Shown here one piece after another: positions 1 to 4,885 of a DNA stretch of 5,386 nt. The translations under genes were made by a program, and so were the position numbers. Position 1 is the stretch's first letter; each line of letters begins with the position of its first letter. The notes below the pieces were generated by a model, which made no database searches, had not been told where the DNA came from, and saw nothing but the letters and a program-made list of their open reading frames with translations. This stretch comes from Selenomonadaceae bacterium (GTDB lineage Bacteria > Bacillota > Negativicutes > Selenomonadales > Selenomonadaceae): NCBI GenBank assembly GCA_017529085.1, contig JAFXOC010000178.1, positions 1-5,386 on the forward strand, read 5' to 3'.

Positions 1-153
1 GCCGTATTGCCGGATAAAAAAACAAATTCAAAAGTGCCGAACGTGAGGATTATGCCCGTCAGGATAAAGATGGACACATCCGTTACGGTTGAGCAGTTTG
101 TGATGAATACGTTTCAACAGTTATTAGTCTCAAAACCGTATAGTTCGTTGTAA
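1..153 (+). CDS. NRPS condensation-domain fragment, 3' end of a gene entering from upstream
   Basis: This frame is open from the window edge to a TAA at 151-153 (50 codons). The residues around codons 13-40 (VPNVRIMPVRIKMD, then TVEQF) resemble the stretch of NRPS condensation domains around the 'FINTLPVRV...TVEEFL' region. That domain catalyses peptide-bond formation between carrier-bound amino acids. The HHxxxDG active-site motif would lie upstream, outside the window. The TAA does not fall at a domain end. The same frame continues without further stops through 154-225 into the next ORF, and the continuation (INELKEISG...KLFNHFLSFYDF) matches what normally follows in condensation domains ('plaeIq...LFDhllvFeNy'). 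I therefore read 1-975 as one ancestral reading frame broken, or conditionally read through, at 151. A sequencing error is also possible. The assignment is by pattern recognition of a partial, divergent domain. Confidence 0.6.
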   Translation, partial: AVLPDKKTNSKVPNVRIMPVRIKMDTSVTVEQFVMNTFQQLLVSKPYSSL

Positions 154-164
154 ATCAACGAACT
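142..164. repeat. Perfect 9-bp inverted repeat with the in-frame TAA in its 5-nt loop
   Basis: The left arm AGTTCGTTG (142-150) is exactly complementary to the right arm CAACGAACT (156-164), with loop TAAAT (151-155). The first three loop bases are the stop codon interrupting the condensation-domain frame. No T-tract follows, so it does not look like an intrinsic terminator. It could be a chance palindrome, a recoding structure, or a local template-switch mutation that created both the palindrome and the stop. Confidence 0.75.
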
Positions 165-225
165 CAAAGAAATATCAGGGACGCGGGGTAAGCTGTTCAA
201 TCATTTTCTCAGTTTCTATGATTTT

Positions 226-975
226 ATGGAAGAGGAAAAGGAGTATTCAACCGTTAGGGCATCCGACGATGGGGCGTTGGTGATGAAAAATTCATGGGAT
301 TCCGGCGGCTCCAACCTCGAGTTGTATTTTCGATACGAAAACGGTAGCATAACTCTTTCTCTTATCTATAATACCAACACTTTTTCAAATTCCTACGAAG
401 CCTCCTTGGTAAATCGTTTCTTTCAAGTAATTCTGCAAATGATGACGGACTACAATATTCCTATGTCCATGTTCATGGCAAGGTTGGCAAAACGCCTCGA
501 TTCCGAGGAAAATAAAGAGTTGGATATTCATAATCTTTCTCTTTACCTAAATTATGAGATTTCGAGAATAGGCATATTCAGTAGTCTCCATGATGGCGAG
601 GATATTACTCATCTTCAGAAAAATACTACGCTAAAAACATTCTTTGAAGGCGACAGAATCAGCGGAGAAGTGTTGAATGATAATTTTGCCTTCGTGTTGC
701 AGGGGCGCGTTGCAAGGAATGTGGATAGCGGAGACGGATGGTACGTCACTCTTGATATTTTAAAGGATAAGTCGTTATTAAACGCGACGTCTTTTTTGGA
801 GAAACCGAGATTGCCCATTTCTCTTGAGGTTTTAACCGATGAAGCGCAGATTATTTTCATAAAGAAAGAGGCGGTTGAAAAAATCGCCCAAAAGGATTAT
901 AATCTAAGTAGAAGCATAATATCGTATGCGCTCAGCGAGATGGAGAAATATCAATATCTTTGGATTCAATCGTAA
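226..975 (+). CDS. Condensation-domain C-terminus fused to a degenerate cyclic-nucleotide-binding fold
   Basis: The protein has 249 residues from the first ATG after the TAA at 151. No Shine-Dalgarno sequence precedes this ATG and the frame is open back to 154, so it is probably the downstream part of a larger protein rather than an independent gene. Residues about 1-80 resemble the end of an NRPS condensation domain (NLELYFRYENG at 30-40, IYNTNTF at 47-53, then a helix). A polar linker follows (about 84-100). Residues about 105-225 resemble a CRP-type cyclic-nucleotide-binding beta-roll: IGIFSSL, FFEGDRI (139-145), FVLQGRV (156-162), LEVLTDEAQIIFIKK (200-214). Two helices close the protein. 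The G-E and Arg of the phosphate-binding cassette are not evident; the segment reads RLPIS (194-198). It may therefore bind another ligand or serve as a scaffold. The STAS gene starts 19 bp downstream, suggesting one operon and a signalling role. The condensation-type part is probably not catalytic alone. Alternatively this is a pseudogene. Confidence 0.68.
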   Translation: MEEEKEYSTVRASDDGALVMKNSWDSGGSNLELYFRYENGSITLSLIYNTNTFSNSYEASLVNRFFQVILQMMTDYNIPMSMFMARLAKRLDSEENKELDIHNLSLYLNYEISRIGIFSSLHDGEDITHLQKNTTLKTFFEGDRISGEVLNDNFAFVLQGRVARNVDSGDGWYVTLDILKDKSLLNATSFLEKPRLPISLEVLTDEAQIIFIKKEAVEKIAQKDYNLSRSIISYALSEMEKYQYLWIQS

Positions 976-978
976 AGT

Positions 979-985
979 AAAGGAG
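979..985 (+). promoter_or_regulatory. Ribosome binding site fixing the STAS gene start
   Basis: AAAGGAG lies 9 nt before the ATG at 995. It favours that start over an in-frame ATG at 926, which would overlap the upstream gene by 50 bp and add 23 residues unlike a STAS N-terminus. Confidence 0.8.
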
Positions 986-994
986 AAATATTTT

Positions 995-1294
995 ATGGAA
1001 ATTACAAAAGAACAAAACGGAACAAATTTGGTAATTTTTTTGGAGGGGCGTTTGGACGCGACGAGTGCTCCGCAGCTTGATAAGGAAATCTCCTCCTCTC
1101 TTGACGGCGTGACGAATTTGGTGTTCGATTTTGCCAAACTCTCTTACATCGCTTCCGCCGGTTTAAGAAGTCTCTTGGTTGCGCAAAAACGCATGAAAAA
1201 GCAGGGGAATATGAAGCTCATCCACGTCAGCAAAGACGTTTGCGACGTATTGGAGATGACGGGTTTTATTGATTTCCTTACAATAGAGAATTGA
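995..1294 (+). CDS. STAS-domain anti-sigma factor antagonist (SpoIIAA/RsbV-like)
   Basis: This is a 99-residue single-domain protein, the usual length for stand-alone SpoIIAA/RsbV-type antagonists. Members of this family are cytoplasmic switches. Unphosphorylated they sequester an anti-sigma kinase or other partner, and phosphorylation on a conserved serine by that kinase releases it. The fold's landmarks are visible: an N-terminal strand (LVIFLEGRLDATSAP, residues 12-26), a second strand (LVFDFAKLSYI, 42-52) and the phosphoacceptor loop I-A-S-A-G-L (52-57). Ser54 is the likely acceptor, and the helix RSLLVAQKRMKKQG follows. Acidic D of the common D-S-[ST]-G form is replaced by Ala53, which also occurs in the broader anti-sigma antagonist family. 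No cognate kinase or phosphatase lies in the window. The gene is 19 bp downstream of the condensation/cNMP-fold ORF and probably co-transcribed with it. The partner and regulated process cannot be told from sequence. Confidence 0.93.
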   Translation: MEITKEQNGTNLVIFLEGRLDATSAPQLDKEISSSLDGVTNLVFDFAKLSYIASAGLRSLLVAQKRMKKQGNMKLIHVSKDVCDVLEMTGFIDFLTIEN

Positions 1295-1329
1295 CAGCTG
1301 TATTATAGTCAACGTCGATAAATTTTGTG

Positions 1330-1364
1330 GTTTGCTTCCCCGCCCGAAGGGCGGGGAAGCAAAC
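1330..1364. repeat. Perfect 16-bp G+C-rich hairpin, palindromic element
   Basis: The left arm GTTTGCTTCCCCGCCC (1330-1345) pairs exactly with 1349-1364 around a GAA loop. No T-run follows directly on either strand; the nearest on the + strand begins about 12 nt after the stem. It is therefore not a canonical intrinsic terminator. Its composition contrasts sharply with the A+T-rich flanks, which suggests a dispersed palindromic repeat. Confidence 0.8.
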
Positions 1365-1393
1365 TCAAGTAAAAATATTTTTTTCGTTCACTA

Positions 1394-1426
1394 TAAAAAT
1401 CCCTTCGCAACGCGAAGGGATTTTTA
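1394..1426. terminator. Bidirectional intrinsic terminator after the STAS gene
   Basis: A perfect 15-bp stem (1394-1408 with 1412-1426) surrounds the loop AAC. The core CCCTTCGC/GCGAAGGG is flanked by A5 on the left and T5 on the right, so it can act on both strands. It lies 100 bp after the STAS stop and 27 bp before the transporter start. It would separate the two transcription units or attenuate transporter expression by read-through. Confidence 0.78.
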
Positions 1427-1442
1427 ACGATAAATTTTATAC

Positions 1443-1446
1443 GGAG
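1443..1446 (+). promoter_or_regulatory. Ribosome binding site fixing the ABC transporter start
   Basis: GGAG sits 6 nt before the ATG at 1453. The frame is open further upstream to 1327, but that extension reads through both hairpins and has no family resemblance, so 1453 is the real start. Confidence 0.8.
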
Positions 1447-1452
1447 AACAAT

Positions 1453-3159
1453 ATGAAATTGGGATTTTTGAAGGCCACATGGTATCTTTTTAAAGGGTAT
1501 TGGGGTTCGGAAGAAAAGTGGAAGGCGCGGGGACTTTTGGCTGCGGTTATCGCTCTGAATTTGGCAGCCGTGTATTTGTTGGTTGAGATAAACACATGGT
1601 ACAACGAATTTTACAACGCCTTGCAAAATTACGAAGAAAGTCTTTTTTGGCCGTTGGTGGGAAAATTTACGGCGCTTGCATTTATCTATATTTTTATAGC
1701 CGTCTACGCCATATATCTTTGTCAGATGTTGCAATTAAAATGGCGTACTTGGATGACAGACCGCTATTTAAAAGATTGGCTGAAAGAAAACGTATATTAT
1801 AGGTTGCAGGTGTTAAGAAGCGATACGGATAACCCGGATCAGCGAATTTCTGAAGACATCAATCAATTTGTAAGCCTTACCCTGTCCCTTATGATAGGAT
1901 TTATAAAACAGCTGACGACGCTTGCGGCGTTTAGCGTGGTGTTGTGGAATTTATCGGGGATTTTCACGTTGCCTGTGGGAAGTCACGAATTTCAAATTCA
2001 CGGCTATATGTTTTGGTTTTCTCTCGCTTATTCCGTTATCGGCACGTATTTCGTGCATATCGTGGGCAGAAAACTTATCATGCTTAATTTCGACCAACAA
2101 AAATATGAGGCGGATTTCCGTTTCAGCATGATGAGGGTAAGAGAGAACAGCGAAAGCATAGCGTTTTACGGCGGCGAAAATTCGGAGTTTGGTATATTTA
2201 AGGAACGGTTCTCAAACGTAATATCCAATTTTTGGCAGTTGATGAAAAAGACGAAACTGTTGAATTTCTATGTCAACGGCTACGCCCAATTAGCCGTTAT
2301 AGTGCCGTTGATTTTGGCGTCGCCTCAATATTTTTCGGGAGGCATGACTTTAGGCGGACTCATGCAGACCATTTCCGCATTCGGCAGAGTACAGGACGCG
2401 TTGTCTTACTTTGTGGAGTCGTATAACACCATCGCCCAACTTGTCGCCGTGGTACAGCGTTTATTCGGATTTAAGGAGCATATAACAGAGGTTTCCGAGA
2501 TTAAAAAGAACATTGTCGAAACGGAAAACGAAACGGGTAATTTAGAGATTAAGAATTTGAATGTAAGACTTCCCAACGATAAGATATTGCTTAAAAATTG
2601 CAATTTGACTTTAAAAGAGGGTCAAAAAATCTTGGTGATGGGCAAATCCGGCGCGGGCAAGAGTACGTTCTTAAGGATGTTGGCGGGGATTTGGCCTTAC
2701 GGGGACGGCGAAATTGCCCATCCCGCAAGCGAAAGTTTGATGTTCTTGCCGCAAAAGCCGTATTTGCCGCTGGGCAGTTTGAAACGGGCGATTTGTTATC
2801 CCAACGCCGATGAAAACATACCTAACGCCGAAGAACTTTTGGACTTGGTAAAACTTTCAAATTTAAAGGATTCGTTGGATAAAATTGAGGATTGGAGTCG
2901 CATACTATCGTTAGGCGAACAACAGCGACTGGCGTTTTTGCGAGCGCTTGTGGCAAAACCTAAATGGCTCTTTTTGGACGAAGCCACGTCGGCTTTGGAC
3001 GAGCCTTTGGAACGGGAAATGTATGAAATGCTGAAGGAAAAATTGCCGCAAACTGGAATAATTAGCGTCGGACACAGAAGCACGTTAAGAGAGGTACACG
3101 ATACGGAGCTTAGATTAACAGGGGACGGAGGTTATGAGGAAGCGGAGATTGAACGCTGA
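1453..3159 (+). CDS. SbmA/BacA/YddA-like ABC transporter, fused permease and ATPase
   Basis: The 568-residue protein has the layout of the ABC_membrane_2 plus ABC_tran family (E. coli YddA, mycobacterial Rv1819c/BacA, eukaryotic ABCD). It would act in the cytoplasmic membrane as a homodimer. Known relatives carry vitamin B12, antimicrobial peptides or acyl-CoAs. Hydrophobic segments lie near 27-47, 70-92, 148-172, 184-208 and 277-291. Family signatures in the permease are NEFYNALQ (51-58), WRTWMTDRYL followed by YYRLQ, DNPDQRI (126-132) and ESIAFYGGE (234-242). The nucleotide-binding domain is complete: Walker A GKSGAGKS (397-404), Q-loop Q434, signature LSLGEQQ (485-491), Walker B WLFLDE (505-510), D-loop SALD (513-516) and switch His541. 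All catalytic residues are present, so it should be active. Substrate and direction cannot be deduced. Proximity to an NRPS-like fragment makes a peptide conceivable, but a terminator-like hairpin separates them. Confidence 0.95.
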   Translation: MKLGFLKATWYLFKGYWGSEEKWKARGLLAAVIALNLAAVYLLVEINTWYNEFYNALQNYEESLFWPLVGKFTALAFIYIFIAVYAIYLCQMLQLKWRTWMTDRYLKDWLKENVYYRLQVLRSDTDNPDQRISEDINQFVSLTLSLMIGFIKQLTTLAAFSVVLWNLSGIFTLPVGSHEFQIHGYMFWFSLAYSVIGTYFVHIVGRKLIMLNFDQQKYEADFRFSMMRVRENSESIAFYGGENSEFGIFKERFSNVISNFWQLMKKTKLLNFYVNGYAQLAVIVPLILASPQYFSGGMTLGGLMQTISAFGRVQDALSYFVESYNTIAQLVAVVQRLFGFKEHITEVSEIKKNIVETENETGNLEIKNLNVRLPNDKILLKNCNLTLKEGQKILVMGKSGAGKSTFLRMLAGIWPYGDGEIAHPASESLMFLPQKPYLPLGSLKRAICYPNADENIPNAEELLDLVKLSNLKDSLDKIEDWSRILSLGEQQRLAFLRALVAKPKWLFLDEATSALDEPLEREMYEMLKEKLPQTGIISVGHRSTLREVHDTELRLTGDGGYEEAEIER

Positions 3160-3180
3160 TCTCCCACCGCCCCTTCGGGG

Positions 3181-3209
3181 TGACTCCCTCTGGGAGGGAG
3201 TCATTTTTT
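3181..3209 (+). terminator. Intrinsic terminator of the ABC transporter gene
   Basis: TGACTCCCTC (3181-3190) pairs perfectly with GAGGGAGTCA (3194-3203) around the loop TGG. Six T residues follow directly (3204-3209). It lies 22 bp after the transporter stop and is the central hairpin of the nested palindromic element. Confidence 0.85.
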
Positions 3210-3230
3210 GCCCCCTCCTAGAGGGGGGTA

Positions 3231-3238
3231 GGGGGGAG
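3231..3238 (+). promoter_or_regulatory. Ribosome binding site supplied by the palindromic element, for a TTG start
   Basis: GGGGGGAG lies 8 nt before the TTG at 3247. An in-frame TAG at 3229-3231 excludes any earlier start, and TTG is the only plausible initiator at that spacing. In RNA, part of this G-run could pair with the C-run at 3211-3215 or with CTCCC at 3161-3165, which would hide the site. Confidence 0.7.
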
Positions 3239-3246
3239 ATATATCC

Positions 3247-4845
3247 TTGGTTGGCGAAGATTGGCTTGAAAACTACGAAAAATCTCTGGCTTTGTGGAAA
3301 AACGGACATTATGATGAAGCGGAAAGGGAACTTATTGGTTTTTGGAATAAAACAAATGTAAAAACTCTGCCTCAATCGACGCTTTACGCTTATATTTTGC
3401 GGTCTAAGAAGATGTATGTATCTGAAATTACCCATATCGAAGATACGTTAAGGCTGTTTAAAGGCAGCGATGAGAAGCGTTTTTTGGCGATTCTTTACAG
3501 TCTTTTGGGTGAGGCTTATCAGCGGATAGGAGAAACAAAAAAAGCGGCGAAAATATTTTTGACTGCCGCCGAAACGGAGCAGAACCCCGAAAAGAAATTT
3601 GCGGAAATCAGCAACGCCGTTTTCGCAAGAGGGGCGTCGGACTTTTCTCCCGAAGAAATGGAAGTTTTCTATAAAAAATATCGCGAAGCGTGGGAATATT
3701 ATCTAAAAATATTTCCGCCGCCTGCGGAGGCGCAGGCGGCGGTCTCTCCCGCAAAAGGATGCGAGGGGTCAAAAATTCGTATAGGCTATATGTCGCCCGA
3801 TTTACATACTCATCCAGTGGCGGATTTTTCCGCCGCGCTGTTTTTGGATTATGACAAAAAAAAATTTGATGTCTTTGTTTACGATTTGGGGAATATGGAA
3901 GATGAAGTCACAAAAAAATTAAAACGGGGTGGGGGAGTATGGCGAAACGTTTGCGGCTTATCCATAGAGGAAATCGCAAAAAGGATAAAGGATGACGAGA
4001 TAGATATTTTGGTGGATTTGGCGGGTCATACGTCTAATAACGCTTTGCCTGTTTTCTTGTATAGAGTCGCGCCCGTGCAATTATCGGGGATTGGCTATGT
4101 GTTAAGCACGGGGCTTTATGAAACGGACGGATTTTTTACGGATATTTACGCTTCGCCCGAAGCAACCTCCGAATATTTTACCGAACGGCTTATAAGACTT
4201 CCTCATACTCATTTTTGCTATACCCCTTTTGCAAAATTTCCCGCGGTGAAAAATCCTCCCTGCCTTAAAAACAATTTCGTAACTTTCGGTTCGTTCAACA
4301 ATTTTTCAAAAGTTACGGACGAGTGTTTGATATTGTGGAATGAAATTTTGCAAAGAAACGTCAATTCCAAACTTATATTAAAACATTCCCTGTTTGACAG
4401 TTCGGAAGGGTTGGATTATACGAAAAAAAGGCTGAAAAGATTAGGAATTTCAACGGAGCGAATCGAATTTAGGGGATTTAGCGAAAATTATCTTGAAGAA
4501 TATAACGATATCGACATAGCTTTGGACACTTTTCCTTATACGGGCGGCGCAACTTCGTTAGAGGCAATGATTATGGGTTTGCCGCTCGTTACGCTTTACG
4601 GAGCGCGTCACGGTTCGCGTTTTGGCGTTAGTTTTTTGGAAAATTTAAATTTAGGCGAGCTTATAGCGAAGGACAAAAACGCCTATATTGATATAGCGAC
4701 CTTTCTTGCAAGCGATAAAGAATTGCTTTTAGAGTTAAGGCAAAAGCTTCGGCAGATGATGTTAAATTCGCCTTTAATGAATAGAAAAAGTTATATGAGG
4801 GAGATTGAGAGGATTTTTTGCGATTTGCAAAATTCTAGGGGGTAA
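3247..4845 (+). CDS. TPR-containing GT41 glycosyltransferase (O-GlcNAc transferase/SPINDLY-like)
   Basis: The 532-residue, probably cytoplasmic protein likely transfers a sugar from a nucleotide donor to Ser/Thr or Asn of proteins. Family members modify adhesins, flagellins or other proteins. Residues about 1-155 are helical and TPR-like, clearest at LYSLLGEAYQRIGETKKAAK with the following helix. This is shorter than the TPR arrays of eukaryotic OGT. A linker (157-175) leads into the two-lobed catalytic region: IRIGYMSPDLHTHPVADF, with His189 matching the conserved OGT active-site His; IDILVDLAGHT; APVQLSGIGY. The donor lobe has FGSFNNFSKV, with Lys355 matching the OGT diphosphate-contacting Lys, then LDTFPYTGGATSLEAM (427-442) and GLPLVTLYG. 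Both lobes are intact, so activity is expected. The start is TTG. The linker coding sequence (3715-3742) is a G+C-rich palindrome. No acceptor gene is adjacent, so the target is unknown. Confidence 0.93.
   Translation: MVGEDWLENYEKSLALWKNGHYDEAERELIGFWNKTNVKTLPQSTLYAYILRSKKMYVSEITHIEDTLRLFKGSDEKRFLAILYSLLGEAYQRIGETKKAAKIFLTAAETEQNPEKKFAEISNAVFARGASDFSPEEMEVFYKKYREAWEYYLKIFPPPAEAQAAVSPAKGCEGSKIRIGYMSPDLHTHPVADFSAALFLDYDKKKFDVFVYDLGNMEDEVTKKLKRGGGVWRNVCGLSIEEIAKRIKDDEIDILVDLAGHTSNNALPVFLYRVAPVQLSGIGYVLSTGLYETDGFFTDIYASPEATSEYFTERLIRLPHTHFCYTPFAKFPAVKNPPCLKNNFVTFGSFNNFSKVTDECLILWNEILQRNVNSKLILKHSLFDSSEGLDYTKKRLKRLGISTERIEFRGFSENYLEEYNDIDIALDTFPYTGGATSLEAMIMGLPLVTLYGARHGSRFGVSFLENLNLGELIAKDKNAYIDIATFLASDKELLLELRQKLRQMMLNSPLMNRKSYMREIERIFCDLQNSRG
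3715..3742. repeat. Perfect 12-bp G+C-only hairpin inside the glycosyltransferase gene
   Basis: The arm 3715-3726 (CCGCCGCCTGCG) pairs exactly with 3731-3742 around the loop GAGG. It encodes PPPAEAQAAV in the linker between the TPR and catalytic parts, where an inserted peptide would be tolerated. The surrounding coding DNA is A+T-rich, so this looks like a palindromic repeat embedded in a gene. Confidence 0.75.
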
Positions 4846-4853
4846 AGTATAAA
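4825..4853 (+). promoter_or_regulatory. Candidate sigma-70-type promoter for the LigB-like gene
   Basis: TTGCAA (4825-4830) and TATAAA (4848-4853) are separated by 17 nt. They overlap the last codons and stop of the glycosyltransferase gene. Transcription would start near 4860, leaving a leader of about 25 nt with a strong ribosome binding site. Such boxes arise by chance in A+T-rich DNA. Confidence 0.4.
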
Positions 4854-4872
4854 AAGAAAATTTTCACTATGG

Positions 4873-4878
4873 GGAGGT
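4873..4878 (+). promoter_or_regulatory. Strong ribosome binding site of the LigB-like gene
   Basis: GGAGGT sits 7 nt before the ATG at 4886. An earlier in-frame ATG at 4868 meets a TAG after three codons, so 4886 is the start. Confidence 0.85.
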
Positions 4879-4885
4879 AGTAAGA

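Larger units (their letters stand above)
1316..1438. repeat. 11-bp direct repeats flanking a 101-bp two-hairpin block
   Basis: CGATAAATTTT occurs at 1316-1326 and again at 1428-1438 in the same orientation. The 101 bp between them (1327-1427) contain the two perfect hairpins of this gap. The arrangement resembles a target-site duplication around a small inserted palindromic element. The block has no obvious terminal inverted repeats of its own. Slippage or chance in A+T-rich DNA is the alternative. Confidence 0.6.
3159..3240. repeat. 82-bp nested palindromic element filling the transporter-glycosyltransferase gap
   Basis: The outer ends ATCTCCC (3159-3165) and GGGAGAT (3234-3240) are exact inverted repeats, continued inward with mismatches. 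Nested inside are three hairpins: CCCC-TTC-GGGG (3170-3180), a perfect 10-bp stem (3181-3203), and CCCCCT/AGGGGG (3211-3227). The element starts on the last base of the transporter stop codon and ends 6 nt before the next start codon. The layout resembles a small dispersed MITE-like repeat; no other full copy is in the window. Confidence 0.65.

Noticed and set aside
1291..1322. Consensus -35 box TTGACA at 1291-1296 overlapping the STAS stop codon, as a promoter for the transporter
   Set aside because: No good -10 box lies at 16-18 nt; the best candidate, GATAAA at 1317-1322, is 20 nt away. Two hairpins follow, one of them terminator-like.
1330..1426. CRISPR-like array made of the two hairpins
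   Set aside because: The two palindromes differ in sequence, there is no repeated unit with spacers, and no cas gene is present.
1327..1452. N-terminal extension of the transporter frame upstream of 1453
   Set aside because: It translates the hairpins and an intergenic repeat, lacks a start codon with a ribosome binding site, and has no resemblance to the family. GGAG before 1453 fixes the start.
1309..1734. 141-residue minus-strand frame across the hairpin region and transporter start
   Set aside because: It overlaps a well-supported gene, translates the palindromes and shows no recognisable domain, so it is a shadow frame.
3115..3435. Short frames on both strands through the 3159-3240 repeat
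   Set aside because: Their Pro/Arg/Gly-rich sequence is what the palindromic repeat yields in any frame. They overlap two clear genes and have no family resemblance.
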